Shown: positions 34,558 through 43,841, counted from the first letter of the stretch. The stretch is 60,759 bases of DNA from CAYVUI01 sp964454745 (GCA_964454745.1 CAYVUI010000006.1:1-60759); one strand, 5' to 3'. A program made the numbers and translations. The notes: generated from the letters alone by a model not told the origin.

Positions 34558-35161
34558 GATTATACCCTTTGTAAAATAATTTCCGGAAACCATAATATAA
34601 CACATTTTTGAAANNNNNNNNNNTTTTGAAACAGGGCCCGAAAAAACTTTTGTCCTTAAAATGACACTATCTTGCTTTTTCGGCAGTGCCTGTCGTGCCA
34701 TATCAGTATCGATATCCGCGATTGGGGCCAGAAAAAGTGCATCCGATAATATTTAACAAAACACTAACTTGAAATCGCAGAACAAAATGGAAAAATGATA
34801 CACAAGCGTTGTTCGTACTCAAATGAGTGCTGGCGGGTCGATTGATTTGTCGCTGGCATTACACAATGCTTACTGGCTTCGGAGGCCAATGATGGAACGC
34901 GTATGTTACGGGCATGACATGCACAGTAAAAGGAATGATGTACAATTTGCTGTAGTTATTTCTCACAGTCATCGCGGGGATTTTTTTAAAACGCAGTAGC
35001 AGCGCGCAGGTCCACTACGCACTGTCCGTGTATAGATCGAGGAAGGTGATGAAAAGATTCGCTTCTCTTGGGACATCTCGGACGGTGTTTTTTTATGTAC
35101 CTTTTAGCGGATATTCCCTATACTGACCCTGGACTAACAATCAGGTAAAAGGGGATAGAGT
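34558..35161. other. Intergenic region with assembly gap between fucosidase and photolyase
   Basis: About 600 bases with no gene I can support. Ten Ns lie at 34614-34623. The bases before the gap (ttttgaaa) are the same as those just after it, so the two contigs may overlap and nothing may be missing. The right part should contain the photolyase promoter (TATACT at 35119-35124 as a -10 candidate). Confidence 0.5.
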
Positions 35162-36556
35162 ATGATACAGCCGCAGCGAATTCGCAGACTAAACGAGAAT
35201 GATCCCCGCACCGAGGCTTCGTATGTGCTGTACTGGATGCAGCAGGATCAGCGAAGCGAGTGCAATCACGCCCTTGAATATGCGATTCGGACCGCAAACG
35301 AGCACAAAAAGCCGCTGGTGGTGTTCTTTGGTCTGACGGACAGCTATCCCGGCGCGAACCTGCGTCATTATACCTTCATGCTCCGCGGTCTTGCTGAAAC
35401 TGCAAATACTCTTACCGGCCGCAAGATCAAATTCGTACTTCGACAGGTATCGCCTGAAAAAGGCGCAATCGAGCTGTCCAGAGATGCAGTTGTACTTGTC
35501 TCAGACCGTGGGAATACGCATATTCAGGCTCTCTGGCGCGATACAGTAGCTCGAAAGGCGGCATGCCCGGTCGTTCAGGTGGAATCCAACGTTGTCGTGC
35601 CGATAGAGACGGCATCGGAAAAGGAAAATTACTCGGCCGGTACACTTCGCCCAAGAATACACAAACACCTGGACCAGTTTCTGGTTACCCTGAATACTGA
35701 AACTCTGAAAAAAGACTCATCAAGTCTTAATTTCAAGTCTCTCGACGCCAACAACTGGCAAAAAATTCTCGACAGCCTCGAGATTGACCGCAGCGTACCT
35801 GCGGTAGAGACCCACCTTGGCGGAACCAGCCAGGCCCGCTCGAAACTTAAAAACTTCATTGAAAAGAAACTCTATCGATTTCATACGCATCGAAACGATC
35901 CATCTGAGGATTATTTATCACACATGAGCCCGTACCTCCATTTTGGCCAGATTTCCCCGCTTTATATTGCCTTGGAAGTTTTGGCCGCGCAAAAAGCAAA
36001 AAAATCACTCAAACCCGCAGCAGATGCCTATCTTGAGGAACTGATTGTCCGCCGCGAGCTGGCCCAGAATTTTGTCTACTACAGCGACGTATATGATTCC
36101 ATCAAATCCATACCCGAATGGGCACAAAAAACGCTGAACCAGCATGCGGACGACACTCGGCCCTATACATACACGCGAAAACAGCTCGAAAATGCCCAGA
36201 CCCACGACCCGGCCTGGAACGCGGCCCAGCTACAGATGGTTCATACAGGCAAAATGCACGGCTATATGCGGATGTACTGGGGTAAAAAAATCCTCGAATG
36301 GTCCAATACGACCCAGGCGGCATTTAAGACCGCTGTGTACCTGAATGATAAATACGAGCTCGATGGTCGGGATCCCAACGGCTATGCGGGGATTGCCTGG
36401 TGCTTCGGAAAGCACGACCAGGCCTGGACCCAGCGGGATATCTTCGGCAAGGTCCGATATATGAATGATGCGGGCCTGAAGCGAAAGTTTGATATTGACA
36501 AGTATCTCGCCCAAATTGCCGAAGTAACAGGTATTGATCCAGAAAAGTTTGCATAA
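35162..36556 (+). CDS. phr: Class II CPD photolyase (deoxyribodipyrimidine photolyase)
   Basis: A 464-residue cytoplasmic flavoenzyme that repairs cyclobutane pyrimidine dimers with blue light. The class II signatures are present: VLYWMQQDQRSECNHALEYA at the N-terminus, HMSPYLHFGQISPLYIALE, EELIVRRELAQNFVYY, GKMHGYMRMYWGKKILEWS, and the FAD-site end GYAGIAWCFGKHDQAWTQR followed by GKVRYMNDAGLKRKFD. Length matches the class. The ribosome site is AAGGGGA. It is transcribed alone. Light exposure of the habitat is an inference from its presence. Confidence 0.95.
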   Translation: MIQPQRIRRLNENDPRTEASYVLYWMQQDQRSECNHALEYAIRTANEHKKPLVVFFGLTDSYPGANLRHYTFMLRGLAETANTLTGRKIKFVLRQVSPEKGAIELSRDAVVLVSDRGNTHIQALWRDTVARKAACPVVQVESNVVVPIETASEKENYSAGTLRPRIHKHLDQFLVTLNTETLKKDSSSLNFKSLDANNWQKILDSLEIDRSVPAVETHLGGTSQARSKLKNFIEKKLYRFHTHRNDPSEDYLSHMSPYLHFGQISPLYIALEVLAAQKAKKSLKPAADAYLEELIVRRELAQNFVYYSDVYDSIKSIPEWAQKTLNQHADDTRPYTYTRKQLENAQTHDPAWNAAQLQMVHTGKMHGYMRMYWGKKILEWSNTTQAAFKTAVYLNDKYELDGRDPNGYAGIAWCFGKHDQAWTQRDIFGKVRYMNDAGLKRKFDIDKYLAQIAEVTGIDPEKFA

Positions 36557-36691
36557 TCGTAAAAAATTGCCCAGATTGTCCAGCTTGCTTTATGCCTTGA
36601 TATTTCACCCGGATTTTGCTATAATTGACCTACTGGATGCAAAATATGTATCACTCCTGACAAGAGGGTGAAATTTAGATTCGGGGAAAAA

Positions 36692-38308
36692 ATGAAAAAA
36701 AAGGCTTCTTATATCAGTATTCTCGTACTCTTTTCTGTACTTGTTTCTCAGTCAATCTTTGCTCAAACTCCGCCGGATGACTGGCAGCAGACACAGACCA
36801 AACTGCGAATGCCCAATGGCTCGACGATCAAAGGTATCCACTCCCCGCCGGGTAAAGAGGTGCCCACTCGCCAGGATACCGACCCGGTTTTCCCGGTTGC
36901 CGAGGATGAATCTATCGGAATCCAGCCCTCGGTTCGGACAGGAACAACCGCGGGCCTGATTGATTCCCCGCCTGTGGATGGATTTGTCCCCTGGATTGCG
37001 GTTACGACGACGAACGAGAATTCCGGCGAGCTTGAGTTTGTTGCGGTACCGGATACCGGCCCGATCAGCACCGTTCGAACGACCGCTACGGATCCCAATA
37101 CCGCGGTCGTGGGTATTTTTGACACCGGTGCCAGTGCTCATGTGTTTTCCAACGAGGCGGGCAATACGCTCAATCTCTTTTCCAAAAATCTTGTCACTAC
37201 GAATTCTCTCGATATCAGTGGTGTAACCGGCTCGGTCTCTGCCTGGGTTTCTTATCCGCTTGGAGTTTACATCGATGGCCTGTCCAACCTGATCCCTACT
37301 GGGCTTACGACTACTTCGGAAATGGTTGGCCAGACCAATGTTTCGGTAATCGTCGGCAAAACCCCACCGTCCGGCGGCCCGGACTTGCCGGTTGCGATTG
37401 GCTCGCCGATGAGCGTATACTATACCGCGGTCATCAACAATGAGAATCCGGTTACACGCAGTATCGGCTCGGAAACCTATACCGCACCGGATATCCATTT
37501 CTATGAACAATACGATCCGGCCATTCCCCAGTATTCACAGGTGATTCCGCTTGAGCTTCGCCCGCTGGGCGCGGTAAATGTACAGTATACGATTTCGCTC
37601 GATTTTGTCGATTTTCTTGGCGATCCGTTCGCTGATTTTGAAACGCCTGGAACGCCATCGGTGATTATAGGCAATCTTTCACAAAGCGTATATTTCGTTC
37701 ACAGTGTCGATTTGTATGACCGTACCTTTACGGCCCTCGATAAGACTCGTTTCATGCTCGATACCGGCGCCCAGGTTTCGGTGGTAGGCAAGCGTGTTGG
37801 GGCCCGCCTGAACCTCGATCCGTCCAATCCCGAATTTGTCGTCGAAATCCAGGGCGTGACCGGAGAGATTACGTACGAACCGGGCTTTTTCCTCGATGAG
37901 ATTAAAATTCCCGCCCTGGGCGGCTGGCTTACGTTTCGCAATGTCCCGGTCGTGCTGATCGATGTATTCTCTCCCGAGGGCGGTACGCTCGACGGCATCA
38001 TCGGCATGAACCTGTTCAATGAATTCAACATGGTCCTGCGAGGCGGCGGTTTGTTCCTGACTGACGATCCATCCCTTGAATTGGAGCGGTTTACTTCGCC
38101 GCCGATGACAGGGGACATTGCCCCTGAAACGCTGGATAATAAGGTCAACAGCCTTGATGCCGGTGCGATGGCGGCGGCGTGGCTGGCAAAGCCGTCCGAT
38201 GACAACTGGAACCCGCGGGCGGATATCGCCCCGACTCCTTATAATGACCAGGTCGTCAATTACCTCGACTTCAAAGTCCTGGCTCATTACTGGCTTACTA
38301 CGCCGTAA
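36692..38308 (+). CDS. Exported two-motif aspartic protease (pepsin/retropepsin-like) with dockerin-like C-terminus
   Basis: A 538-residue exported protein. Signal peptide about 1-24 (MKKKASYISILVLFSVLVSQ). It carries two aspartic protease active-site motifs in separate lobes: GIFDTGASAHVFS with Asp144 and FMLDTGAQVSVVG with Asp357, each followed by a hydrophobic-Gly segment (for instance TLDGIIGMNLFN after the second). This is the bilobed, pepsin-like arrangement in a single bacterial chain. The last 70 residues hold two dockerin-like repeats (GDIAPETLDNKVNSLDAGAM and DIAPTPYNDQVVNYLDFKVL) ending in W-L-T-T-P, usually a surface or complex-docking tag. The first start, a GTG at 36668, lacks a spaced ribosome site; the ATG at 36692 follows GGGG and opens the signal peptide. 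Confidence 0.8.
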   Translation: MKKKASYISILVLFSVLVSQSIFAQTPPDDWQQTQTKLRMPNGSTIKGIHSPPGKEVPTRQDTDPVFPVAEDESIGIQPSVRTGTTAGLIDSPPVDGFVPWIAVTTTNENSGELEFVAVPDTGPISTVRTTATDPNTAVVGIFDTGASAHVFSNEAGNTLNLFSKNLVTTNSLDISGVTGSVSAWVSYPLGVYIDGLSNLIPTGLTTTSEMVGQTNVSVIVGKTPPSGGPDLPVAIGSPMSVYYTAVINNENPVTRSIGSETYTAPDIHFYEQYDPAIPQYSQVIPLELRPLGAVNVQYTISLDFVDFLGDPFADFETPGTPSVIIGNLSQSVYFVHSVDLYDRTFTALDKTRFMLDTGAQVSVVGKRVGARLNLDPSNPEFVVEIQGVTGEITYEPGFFLDEIKIPALGGWLTFRNVPVVLIDVFSPEGGTLDGIIGMNLFNEFNMVLRGGGLFLTDDPSLELERFTSPPMTGDIAPETLDNKVNSLDAGAMAAAWLAKPSDDNWNPRADIAPTPYNDQVVNYLDFKVLAHYWLTTP

Positions 38309-38316
38309 ACAATGGG

Positions 38317-40395
38317 CTAATTTGCCGTAAACCCGGCCGGTCCGATCTTTTCAAAAGGAATGGGTTCAAATCCGGTTTGCCAAACGGCTGAATCGTGCCT
38401 GAAATCGAATCCGTTTTCGGTATCCGCCAATCCCGGGTCCCCTTCGAGGAAATTATTCTCCATCGTAAGATCGGACTTTTTACCTCCGGCTGTCAGGTGC
38501 AGAAAGGAACCCTTGCGGTCAGGATCGTACCACACATTCCGTACGATTTCATTCCTCCTGGGTTTGAGCGGGTCCTCATCCAGAATATCGGGTAGTTTGG
38601 GGTACGCTTTGGCCCACAGTTCGCTTTGGTACGGCATACTTTCGAGCTTTGCGAACAGGTCCCATGACCCCCCGGTTCGCCGGGTGATCCTTTCGTTGGC
38701 CCAGGTCGTTCCGCGGCTGTCGAGATGAACGCCGTATTTCGTTCGCGAAAAGATATTGTTCGCGACAAAGTTGTCTCGTCCGCCGCCAATAAGAACGCCA
38801 AAGTGCACACGCTCAAATAGATTGCCGTAAATTTGAACGCCTGACAGCAGGTCATCGAGATAAACTCCGACAGATCCCAACTTCCCGAAACTGCCCAGAT
38901 CATGCAGATAATTATATCGAATTACGTTGCCCCGTTCGGTCCAGTCGCGTCCGCCGTAAATGGCACCGACATCCTGAGTGATGTCGCATAGATCGTGCAG
39001 TTCATTGTATTCAATAATATGATTGTTTCCGTTGAACTGGATTCCCGTATGGGGCAAATCGTGAATGAGGTTATGTGCGGCCCGAATTCCCACACCGTTC
39101 ATCCGTATCCCGGGATACCCGGTCAGCACCAGGCGGTTATTGGAATGGATATGATTGGCAAGGGCCTCATGCCCGCACGGGGTCAAAGTTTCGCGTACTC
39201 CGCCCTGCATGCTGATGCCGCCCAGTCCGCATCCGGTCACTTCACAGGAGACGATGCGTACCCGTTGGCCGCCGTGCACCCTGATGCCGTCACCGGCCAT
39301 GTTCCGTACGACACAGTTACGAATCAAAATATCCCGGCAGTCCTGTACTTTCATCCCGCAGTTTCTGCCGCCCTCAAACGTGAGGTTTTCAAAAACGATA
39401 TGCGCCGCCTCGGTTGTCTCGATCAGCGGTTCAGCATTTTCCGTCATATATAGAGGCCCCTGCGGCGTAAACGGCCGGAAATAAACGGTTCTTTCATCCC
39501 GCAAAAAACACCAGGTACCTTCGCGGTCCATCGCTTCAGGCAGATTGATAAAACGATATCGTTGTCCCCTGCGGTAACCGAATCTGCTTTTCCGCCCCCG
39601 GATGATAACGGTTTTTTCGCTTGGGTTGATTCGGGCGACATTTAAATAGCTGTGCCACCAGTCATACATCCAGAAGCCGTGGACATAAAGATCACTGTTA
39701 TGTTTCCAGGTTGAAATAAAATCCTCCTCATATCCAAACCGGTCGCAGTCTTTTCCTCTTTTGACTACACCCTGTGAGTACACATATTCTTCGCAGGGCA
39801 CATCGGCAATCAGGCACCAGCCGTCTGCGGGCCAGCTTGCCATTGGCAGCATTCTCCCTTCCTGCAGTAGTTCCGGCAGCGGCCATTGGGCTTGTCGGTC
39901 GGAAATATCCATGTTTTCGGTGCCGAAAAGCTGTTCCATTCTTTCCGGTTCGAATGTCGTCATAAAAACGTTTCCAATAGATTCATCCGGAAAACGAGCT
40001 AATGTTTCGGGGTCCGTTACCAGACGGTAATCATTCACTCTCCGTGCCCCGGTCAAAGTTACAGTCTTTCCGGGCGCTGCACGATACACGACAGGACTGT
40101 CCGGCTGGCCGCTGTCCCGGTTGTCCAGCCTGAGCGTTTGCGGCAGCTCATACACGCCGCCATCCAGCACCACGGTTATTGTCCGGTCCATGGGGGCTTG
40201 TTCACGCTTCATTTGTCGAACCAGGTCTCGGGCTGCCCTGATTGACGCCAGGGGTTTGGAGGCACAGAATCCGGCGTTTGCGTCATTGCCTTGCGGACTG
40301 ACATATATCGTTACGGTGTCCGGATTTCCCTTACAGCCATTGAGCAGGCCCGTTGCGAGCAACAGCATGCAAATACTTTGGATCAGCAAACGCAA
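38317..40395 (-). CDS. Right-handed parallel beta-helix lipoprotein, probable polysaccharide-degrading enzyme
   Basis: A 692-residue predicted lipoprotein (lipobox ending LLNGC). The start VTIYVSPQGNDANAGF and KPLASIRAARDLVRQ is common to secreted beta-helix proteins that act on glycans. The middle is a series of beta-helix coils: HIVFENLTFEGGRNCGMKV, CRDILIRNCVVRNMAGDGI, GGISMQGG, HNLIHDLPHTGIQFNGNNH, NVIRYNYLHDLGSF, NFVANNIFSRTKYGVHLDS. The architecture fits GH141-like or related glycosidases and polysaccharide lyases, but I cannot fix the catalytic residues. The start is a TTG with a strong AAAGGAGG 5 bases upstream. It lies 66 bases after the TraB-like gene on the same strand. Confidence 0.72.
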   Translation of the reverse strand: MRLLIQSICMLLLATGLLNGCKGNPDTVTIYVSPQGNDANAGFCASKPLASIRAARDLVRQMKREQAPMDRTITVVLDGGVYELPQTLRLDNRDSGQPDSPVVYRAAPGKTVTLTGARRVNDYRLVTDPETLARFPDESIGNVFMTTFEPERMEQLFGTENMDISDRQAQWPLPELLQEGRMLPMASWPADGWCLIADVPCEEYVYSQGVVKRGKDCDRFGYEEDFISTWKHNSDLYVHGFWMYDWWHSYLNVARINPSEKTVIIRGRKSRFGYRRGQRYRFINLPEAMDREGTWCFLRDERTVYFRPFTPQGPLYMTENAEPLIETTEAAHIVFENLTFEGGRNCGMKVQDCRDILIRNCVVRNMAGDGIRVHGGQRVRIVSCEVTGCGLGGISMQGGVRETLTPCGHEALANHIHSNNRLVLTGYPGIRMNGVGIRAAHNLIHDLPHTGIQFNGNNHIIEYNELHDLCDITQDVGAIYGGRDWTERGNVIRYNYLHDLGSFGKLGSVGVYLDDLLSGVQIYGNLFERVHFGVLIGGGRDNFVANNIFSRTKYGVHLDSRGTTWANERITRRTGGSWDLFAKLESMPYQSELWAKAYPKLPDILDEDPLKPRRNEIVRNVWYDPDRKGSFLHLTAGGKKSDLTMENNFLEGDPGLADTENGFDFRHDSAVWQTGFEPIPFEKIGPAGFTAN

Positions 40396-40431
40396 AGAAT
40401 CCTCCTTTGAGTATCACAGAGTCTTTCGAAT

Positions 40432-40472
40432 GGACATTTTCATTCCATGGAACCTTTGCCGTTAAAATGTCC
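40432..40472. repeat. Inverted repeat between the TraB-like and beta-helix genes
   Basis: Perfect 9-bp arms GGACATTTT (40432-40440) and AAAATGTCC (40464-40472), 23 bases apart. The right arm overlaps the stop codon of the TraB-like gene. It could be a regulator site for the beta-helix gene or an RNA hairpin between the two cistrons. Confidence 0.45.
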
Positions 40473-41640
40473 GCCCGGCGATCCAGAAACCCGCCACCCA
40501 GGTTCCGATCATGCTTCCCACGTTAGCCAGCACCAGGACCATAAAAACCTTGATGACGGAATTTTGCCAGAAGCCCTTAACGGTTTCAAGATCATCCGGC
40601 AGGGCCTTAAAGTCCGCGACGGTCGGCTTGTGGACCAGTGCCTGTACGATGCCTGCTGCAAAGCCCGCCGCGATCATAGGATTTAAGCTGGTAAACGGTG
40701 CTGCCAGGAATGCAGCCAATATCGCCAGCGGATGCGCCAGTGCTGCGGCGGTGCCGATGGCCGAAAAGATCCCGTTGACGAGGAACCAGATGTAGATATT
40801 CTCGATCCCCTGCTCCTTGCCGCCCTTGAAAAAGCTGTAGGCCAAAAGCGCACAGATCAAAACCGGTATGCCCCACTGAATAATTTTCGGCCAGATCGAG
40901 GCAGGAGGGATCCGGGTGATCTCCGTCAAGTCCTGCTCGGTATGGATGTGTTCTTCAATTCCGGGTTTATGGCCCGCGCCGACGACCGCGACGACTTTTT
41001 CTCCCGGTGCCGTGCGGATTTTTTCCGCGAGAAAGAGATCCCGTTCGTCAATCAGCCGATGTTTGATGTCGGGGTACTTTTCGGAGAATTCGGACATGAG
41101 CGATTCGAGCTGATCCTGCTTTTTCATTTCCTCGATGGTTTCCTCGTCGATTTTTTCTCCGCCCAGGCACGAAAGAAGAAGCTGGCTGAAAAGCCCCATC
41201 TTGCTCCAGAGCCCAAGGTAGCCCCAGACTCGCTTGAGTGTGACTTCAATATCCCGATCCGCCAGGACCAGCTCCGCTTCCACACGTTTAGCCGCCTCGA
41301 CGCCTTCGATCATTTCCGCACCCGGCTCGACGCCGAATTTCTTTCCCAGCCGCCGGTAAAAACCCGTCATAATGAGCTGCGCGAAAAGGAATACGCCCTT
41401 GCGCTCACGCAGGACCTTGAAAATGTTCATCTTTTCCCAGGAATCCCGCTGGATGATCGACTGGTACCGTGCCTGGCAAAGCTCAACACATACCGAGTCA
41501 GGCCGGACGCTTTCCACCGTTGTGCGGACATCCTCGACGCTTTGTTTGGACACATGAGCCGTACCGACGAGGTAGACCTGCTTTTCCCCGACTTGAATTA
41601 CACTTACACTATCGGGAAGCCCCGTTTCCATTTCACTCAT
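40462..41640 (-). CDS. TraB/PrgY-family membrane protein
   Basis: A 392-residue protein. The N-terminal TraB domain begins VYLVGTAHVSKQSVEDV and includes VCVELCQARYQ, AELVLADRDIEVTLKRVWG, RDLFLAEKI and VVAVVGAGHKPGIEEHI, with the conserved His, Glu, Arg and Gly-His blocks of this presumed metalloprotease-like fold. The last 120 residues contain about four membrane segments. PrgY from Enterococcus, a relative, blocks a peptide pheromone; other members sit in organelle membranes. The actual substrate here is unknown. The ATG overlaps the stop of the UroD-like gene by 4 bases (ATGA), so translation is coupled. Confidence 0.85.
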   Translation of the reverse strand: MSEMETGLPDSVSVIQVGEKQVYLVGTAHVSKQSVEDVRTTVESVRPDSVCVELCQARYQSIIQRDSWEKMNIFKVLRERKGVFLFAQLIMTGFYRRLGKKFGVEPGAEMIEGVEAAKRVEAELVLADRDIEVTLKRVWGYLGLWSKMGLFSQLLLSCLGGEKIDEETIEEMKKQDQLESLMSEFSEKYPDIKHRLIDERDLFLAEKIRTAPGEKVVAVVGAGHKPGIEEHIHTEQDLTEITRIPPASIWPKIIQWGIPVLICALLAYSFFKGGKEQGIENIYIWFLVNGIFSAIGTAAALAHPLAILAAFLAAPFTSLNPMIAAGFAAGIVQALVHKPTVADFKALPDDLETVKGFWQNSVIKVFMVLVLANVGSMIGTWVAGFWIAGRTF

Positions 41641-42605
41641 GCGTAATTGCCTTCCTTTTTCCAGACATCAAGGATCATCTCATAGCGTTCGAGACGCATG
41701 CCTGTATAAATACAATTGCTCGTACAGAAAATATAGCCGCCGCCGGGCATTCCCTTTTCGAGGGCGTATTTGGCCGAGGCGATCACTTCTTCATCCGTGC
41801 CGGTATCCATCAGGCCGCAGTTGACATTGCCGCACAGGCAGACCTCGCCGCCGTATCTTTCTTTGATGACAGCGATATCCACTCCCGCCTGCGGATCAAT
41901 CGAATGCAGGGCGTCGGGTTTGCACTGGATGATCTGATCGACAATCGGCATGATATCGCCGTCGGTATGTTTGATGGTATAGAAACCCATGTCCCGGTAG
42001 CCGGCGATTAGCTTGTCCAAATAGGGGGTCACAAATTCAGAAAACTGGTTCGGGCTCAAAAACGGCCCGTCATTGAGGCAATAATCGCTGCACAGGGCAA
42101 AGCCGTCAAGCTTGCATTTTGAACGCAGCATCTCTCCATTCGCCAGCGTGCGGTCCACCCATTGTCCGGCCTCTGTATGCAGGGCCTGGGGGCTGTCGGC
42201 CATCCGGTAGGAAAAGTCCAGCATTTCATCTCCGGGGGGGATGCCAAACGTTGCATCGCCGTGAGTCATGATAAAGTACCGGTCACCGCTTTTTTCGCGA
42301 ACCGTATTGACTAATTCTGCAAAATCTTTGGGATTTCCGGTAAAAGGATGGATAAAGATCGCGTCATGCTCATAACGCTCGGCGGTCATGATATAGATAT
42401 CCGCCATGTCTTCGAGGTGCAGACGGCGTTCTTTGGCCTCCATTTGGTCCCACTGCCTGTAATTGCGATGGCAGGGGCTTACCCGGCCAAAGGCCTCCAT
42501 CGTAAGAAAGAATACGAGCTCAAAATGCGGAACCCGCCCGGTTATGGGTTTTCGTTCGAGAGCGGTGATGAAACGCTCTTTTGGGGTTTTCTGTGAAGCT
42601 GCCAC
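41637..42605 (-). CDS. Uroporphyrinogen decarboxylase-fold protein
   Basis: A 322-residue cytoplasmic UroD-superfamily protein. Visible blocks: TPKERFITALERKPITGRVPHFE at the N-terminus, YEHDAIFIHPF, DGFALCSDYCLNDGPFLSPNQF, FYTIKHTDGDIMPIVDQII, HSIDPQAGVDI, and LCGNVNCGLMDTGT near the C-terminus with several Cys and His. It is not an orthologue of HemE by these motifs. It is only a distant relative of the one at 12107-13276. I use the GTG at 42605, which has CGGAG about 9 bases upstream; the frame continues upstream to another GTG at 42659 but that sequence looks untranslated. Coupled by a 4-base overlap to the TraB-like gene. Function unknown. Confidence 0.78.
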   Translation of the reverse strand: MAASQKTPKERFITALERKPITGRVPHFELVFFLTMEAFGRVSPCHRNYRQWDQMEAKERRLHLEDMADIYIMTAERYEHDAIFIHPFTGNPKDFAELVNTVREKSGDRYFIMTHGDATFGIPPGDEMLDFSYRMADSPQALHTEAGQWVDRTLANGEMLRSKCKLDGFALCSDYCLNDGPFLSPNQFSEFVTPYLDKLIAGYRDMGFYTIKHTDGDIMPIVDQIIQCKPDALHSIDPQAGVDIAVIKERYGGEVCLCGNVNCGLMDTGTDEEVIASAKYALEKGMPGGGYIFCTSNCIYTGMRLERYEMILDVWKKEGNYA

Positions 42606-43129
42606 GCTGACTGTCTCCGAAAAACAAAACGAATTTAGTACAAAGAGCAAGTTATACACAGCCGCGGCGAGGGGTCAATCATAAAACGCAATGACCGATA
42701 AAAACATATAAATCAAGACGTAAATCTGCTTGATTGAAGGCGAAAAATAGAAATATTTTGGAAAAAAGTGAAAAAATTTTCAGCAGCCTGTTGCTGATCA
42801 GGCGGGAAAATCAATAGAGTTTTCTCAGTATTTCCCCCTAACCATAGTGGCAACTTTGTAACAAAAATCAGATAAAATCCCCCTATTTTTACAATAAAGA
42901 TATGTCCTATATGGAAACGTAAAATGCCTTTAAAGTCTTCTGTAGTGGAAGTTTAACAGCTTTAAAATGATATTGTTCTTGCCTATTTGGAAGTTTGTGT
43001 TACGATTTTAAGTGCCTTGACCTAAGAGATTTTTAAATCTCTAAAAGGGAGCTTTACCACGGGGGGAAGTTCCAACAGACAGAAGGTTTTTTGTAAGGCC
43101 CCTGTAACGGGGGAGAAAGGTGGTAACTC
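42606..43129. other. AT-rich divergent intergenic region
   Basis: About 520 bases between the divergent UroD-like and PEP-CTERM genes, with no supported gene. It holds an inverted repeat AATCAAG/CTTGATT (42711-42735), a GCAGCC-rich short hairpin around 42783-42800 and the palindrome at 43025-43042. Promoters for both sides should be here. Confidence 0.45.
43015..43049 (+). promoter_or_regulatory. Possible promoter with a palindromic operator for the PEP-CTERM gene
   Basis: TTGACC (about 43018-43023), 17 bases, then TCTAAA. The spacer is almost filled by the perfect palindrome AGAGATTTTTAAATCTCT (43025-43042). A repressor bound there would block the promoter; the same palindrome could also fold as RNA. 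No T run follows directly, so it is not a normal terminator. Confidence 0.35.
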
Positions 43130-43777
43130 ATGAAGAAAGTGATACTCTGTGTAGCCCTTTTTGTGTTGGCCGGATTTGCCAGTGCAGAACTGTATGATTG
43201 GGGGGGAAGTCCCTCTTTTTCAATTACAGATCCTCTCAATGACCAGACCGAAGACTCAAGAAACATCCAGAAGCTCTGGTATGCCTTTGCAGGCGGCAAT
43301 CATTATTTCCGTCTTGATGTAGAGGGTGCTCCCCAGCAGCTGGCGGATGAATTCGCTCCTGAGTATTCCATCCATATTGATTTTAAGGATGGCGGTGCTG
43401 GGAATGCCGATTCAGATTATGTATCTATCAATCTGACCGGTATTGATGCTCTTGTGGACAGCCATTACACGCTTTTTAGTGGCTTTGGTGTGAACCATGT
43501 TCACATCTATGATCCTATCGCGGTTCCGAATCCGCCCAAATTCACAACAACGGGTCCGGATGCGGTTGAGCAAAATGGCGCCACTCTCGAGTGGTGTGTA
43601 TCTTATGATGCACTTCGTACCGGTGATGGCGAATTCTGCATCTACGGTGTTACTTATGACATCGATGGTACCGGCGAGACATTTGACCTGACGGATGAAC
43701 TGTGTGTATCAGTTCCTGAGCCCATGACAATGGGTCTGCTGGGCCTTGGCGGTCTTTTGATTCGTCGCAGGAAATAA
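43130..43777 (+). CDS. PEP-CTERM sorting-domain protein
   Basis: A 215-residue exported protein. Signal peptide MKKVILCVALFVLAGFASA, a beta-rich middle with repeated aromatic and Gly residues, and a C-terminal PEP-CTERM signal: VPEPMTMG, hydrophobic segment LLGLGGLLI and RRRK. No catalytic motif is visible. It would be anchored or released at the cell surface by exosortase. An unusually G-rich leader and GGTGG ribosome site precede the ATG. It is a single-gene unit closed by a strong terminator. Confidence 0.88.
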   Translation: MKKVILCVALFVLAGFASAELYDWGGSPSFSITDPLNDQTEDSRNIQKLWYAFAGGNHYFRLDVEGAPQQLADEFAPEYSIHIDFKDGGAGNADSDYVSINLTGIDALVDSHYTLFSGFGVNHVHIYDPIAVPNPPKFTTTGPDAVEQNGATLEWCVSYDALRTGDGEFCIYGVTYDIDGTGETFDLTDELCVSVPEPMTMGLLGLGGLLIRRRK

Positions 43778-43807
43778 GCTCCTGGTTGATTCAGGACAAG
43801 TAAATCA

Positions 43808-43841
43808 AAGCCCCGGTTTTCTGACGGCCGGGGCTTTTTTT
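43808..43841 (+). terminator. Rho-independent terminator after the PEP-CTERM gene
   Basis: 9-bp GC-rich stem AAGCCCCGG / CCGGGGCTT, 11-base loop, seven Ts. Confidence 0.9.

Noticed and set aside
43000..43060. Terminator at the palindrome before the PEP-CTERM gene
   Set aside because: The palindrome is AT-rich and not followed by a T run, and no gene on that strand ends shortly before it.
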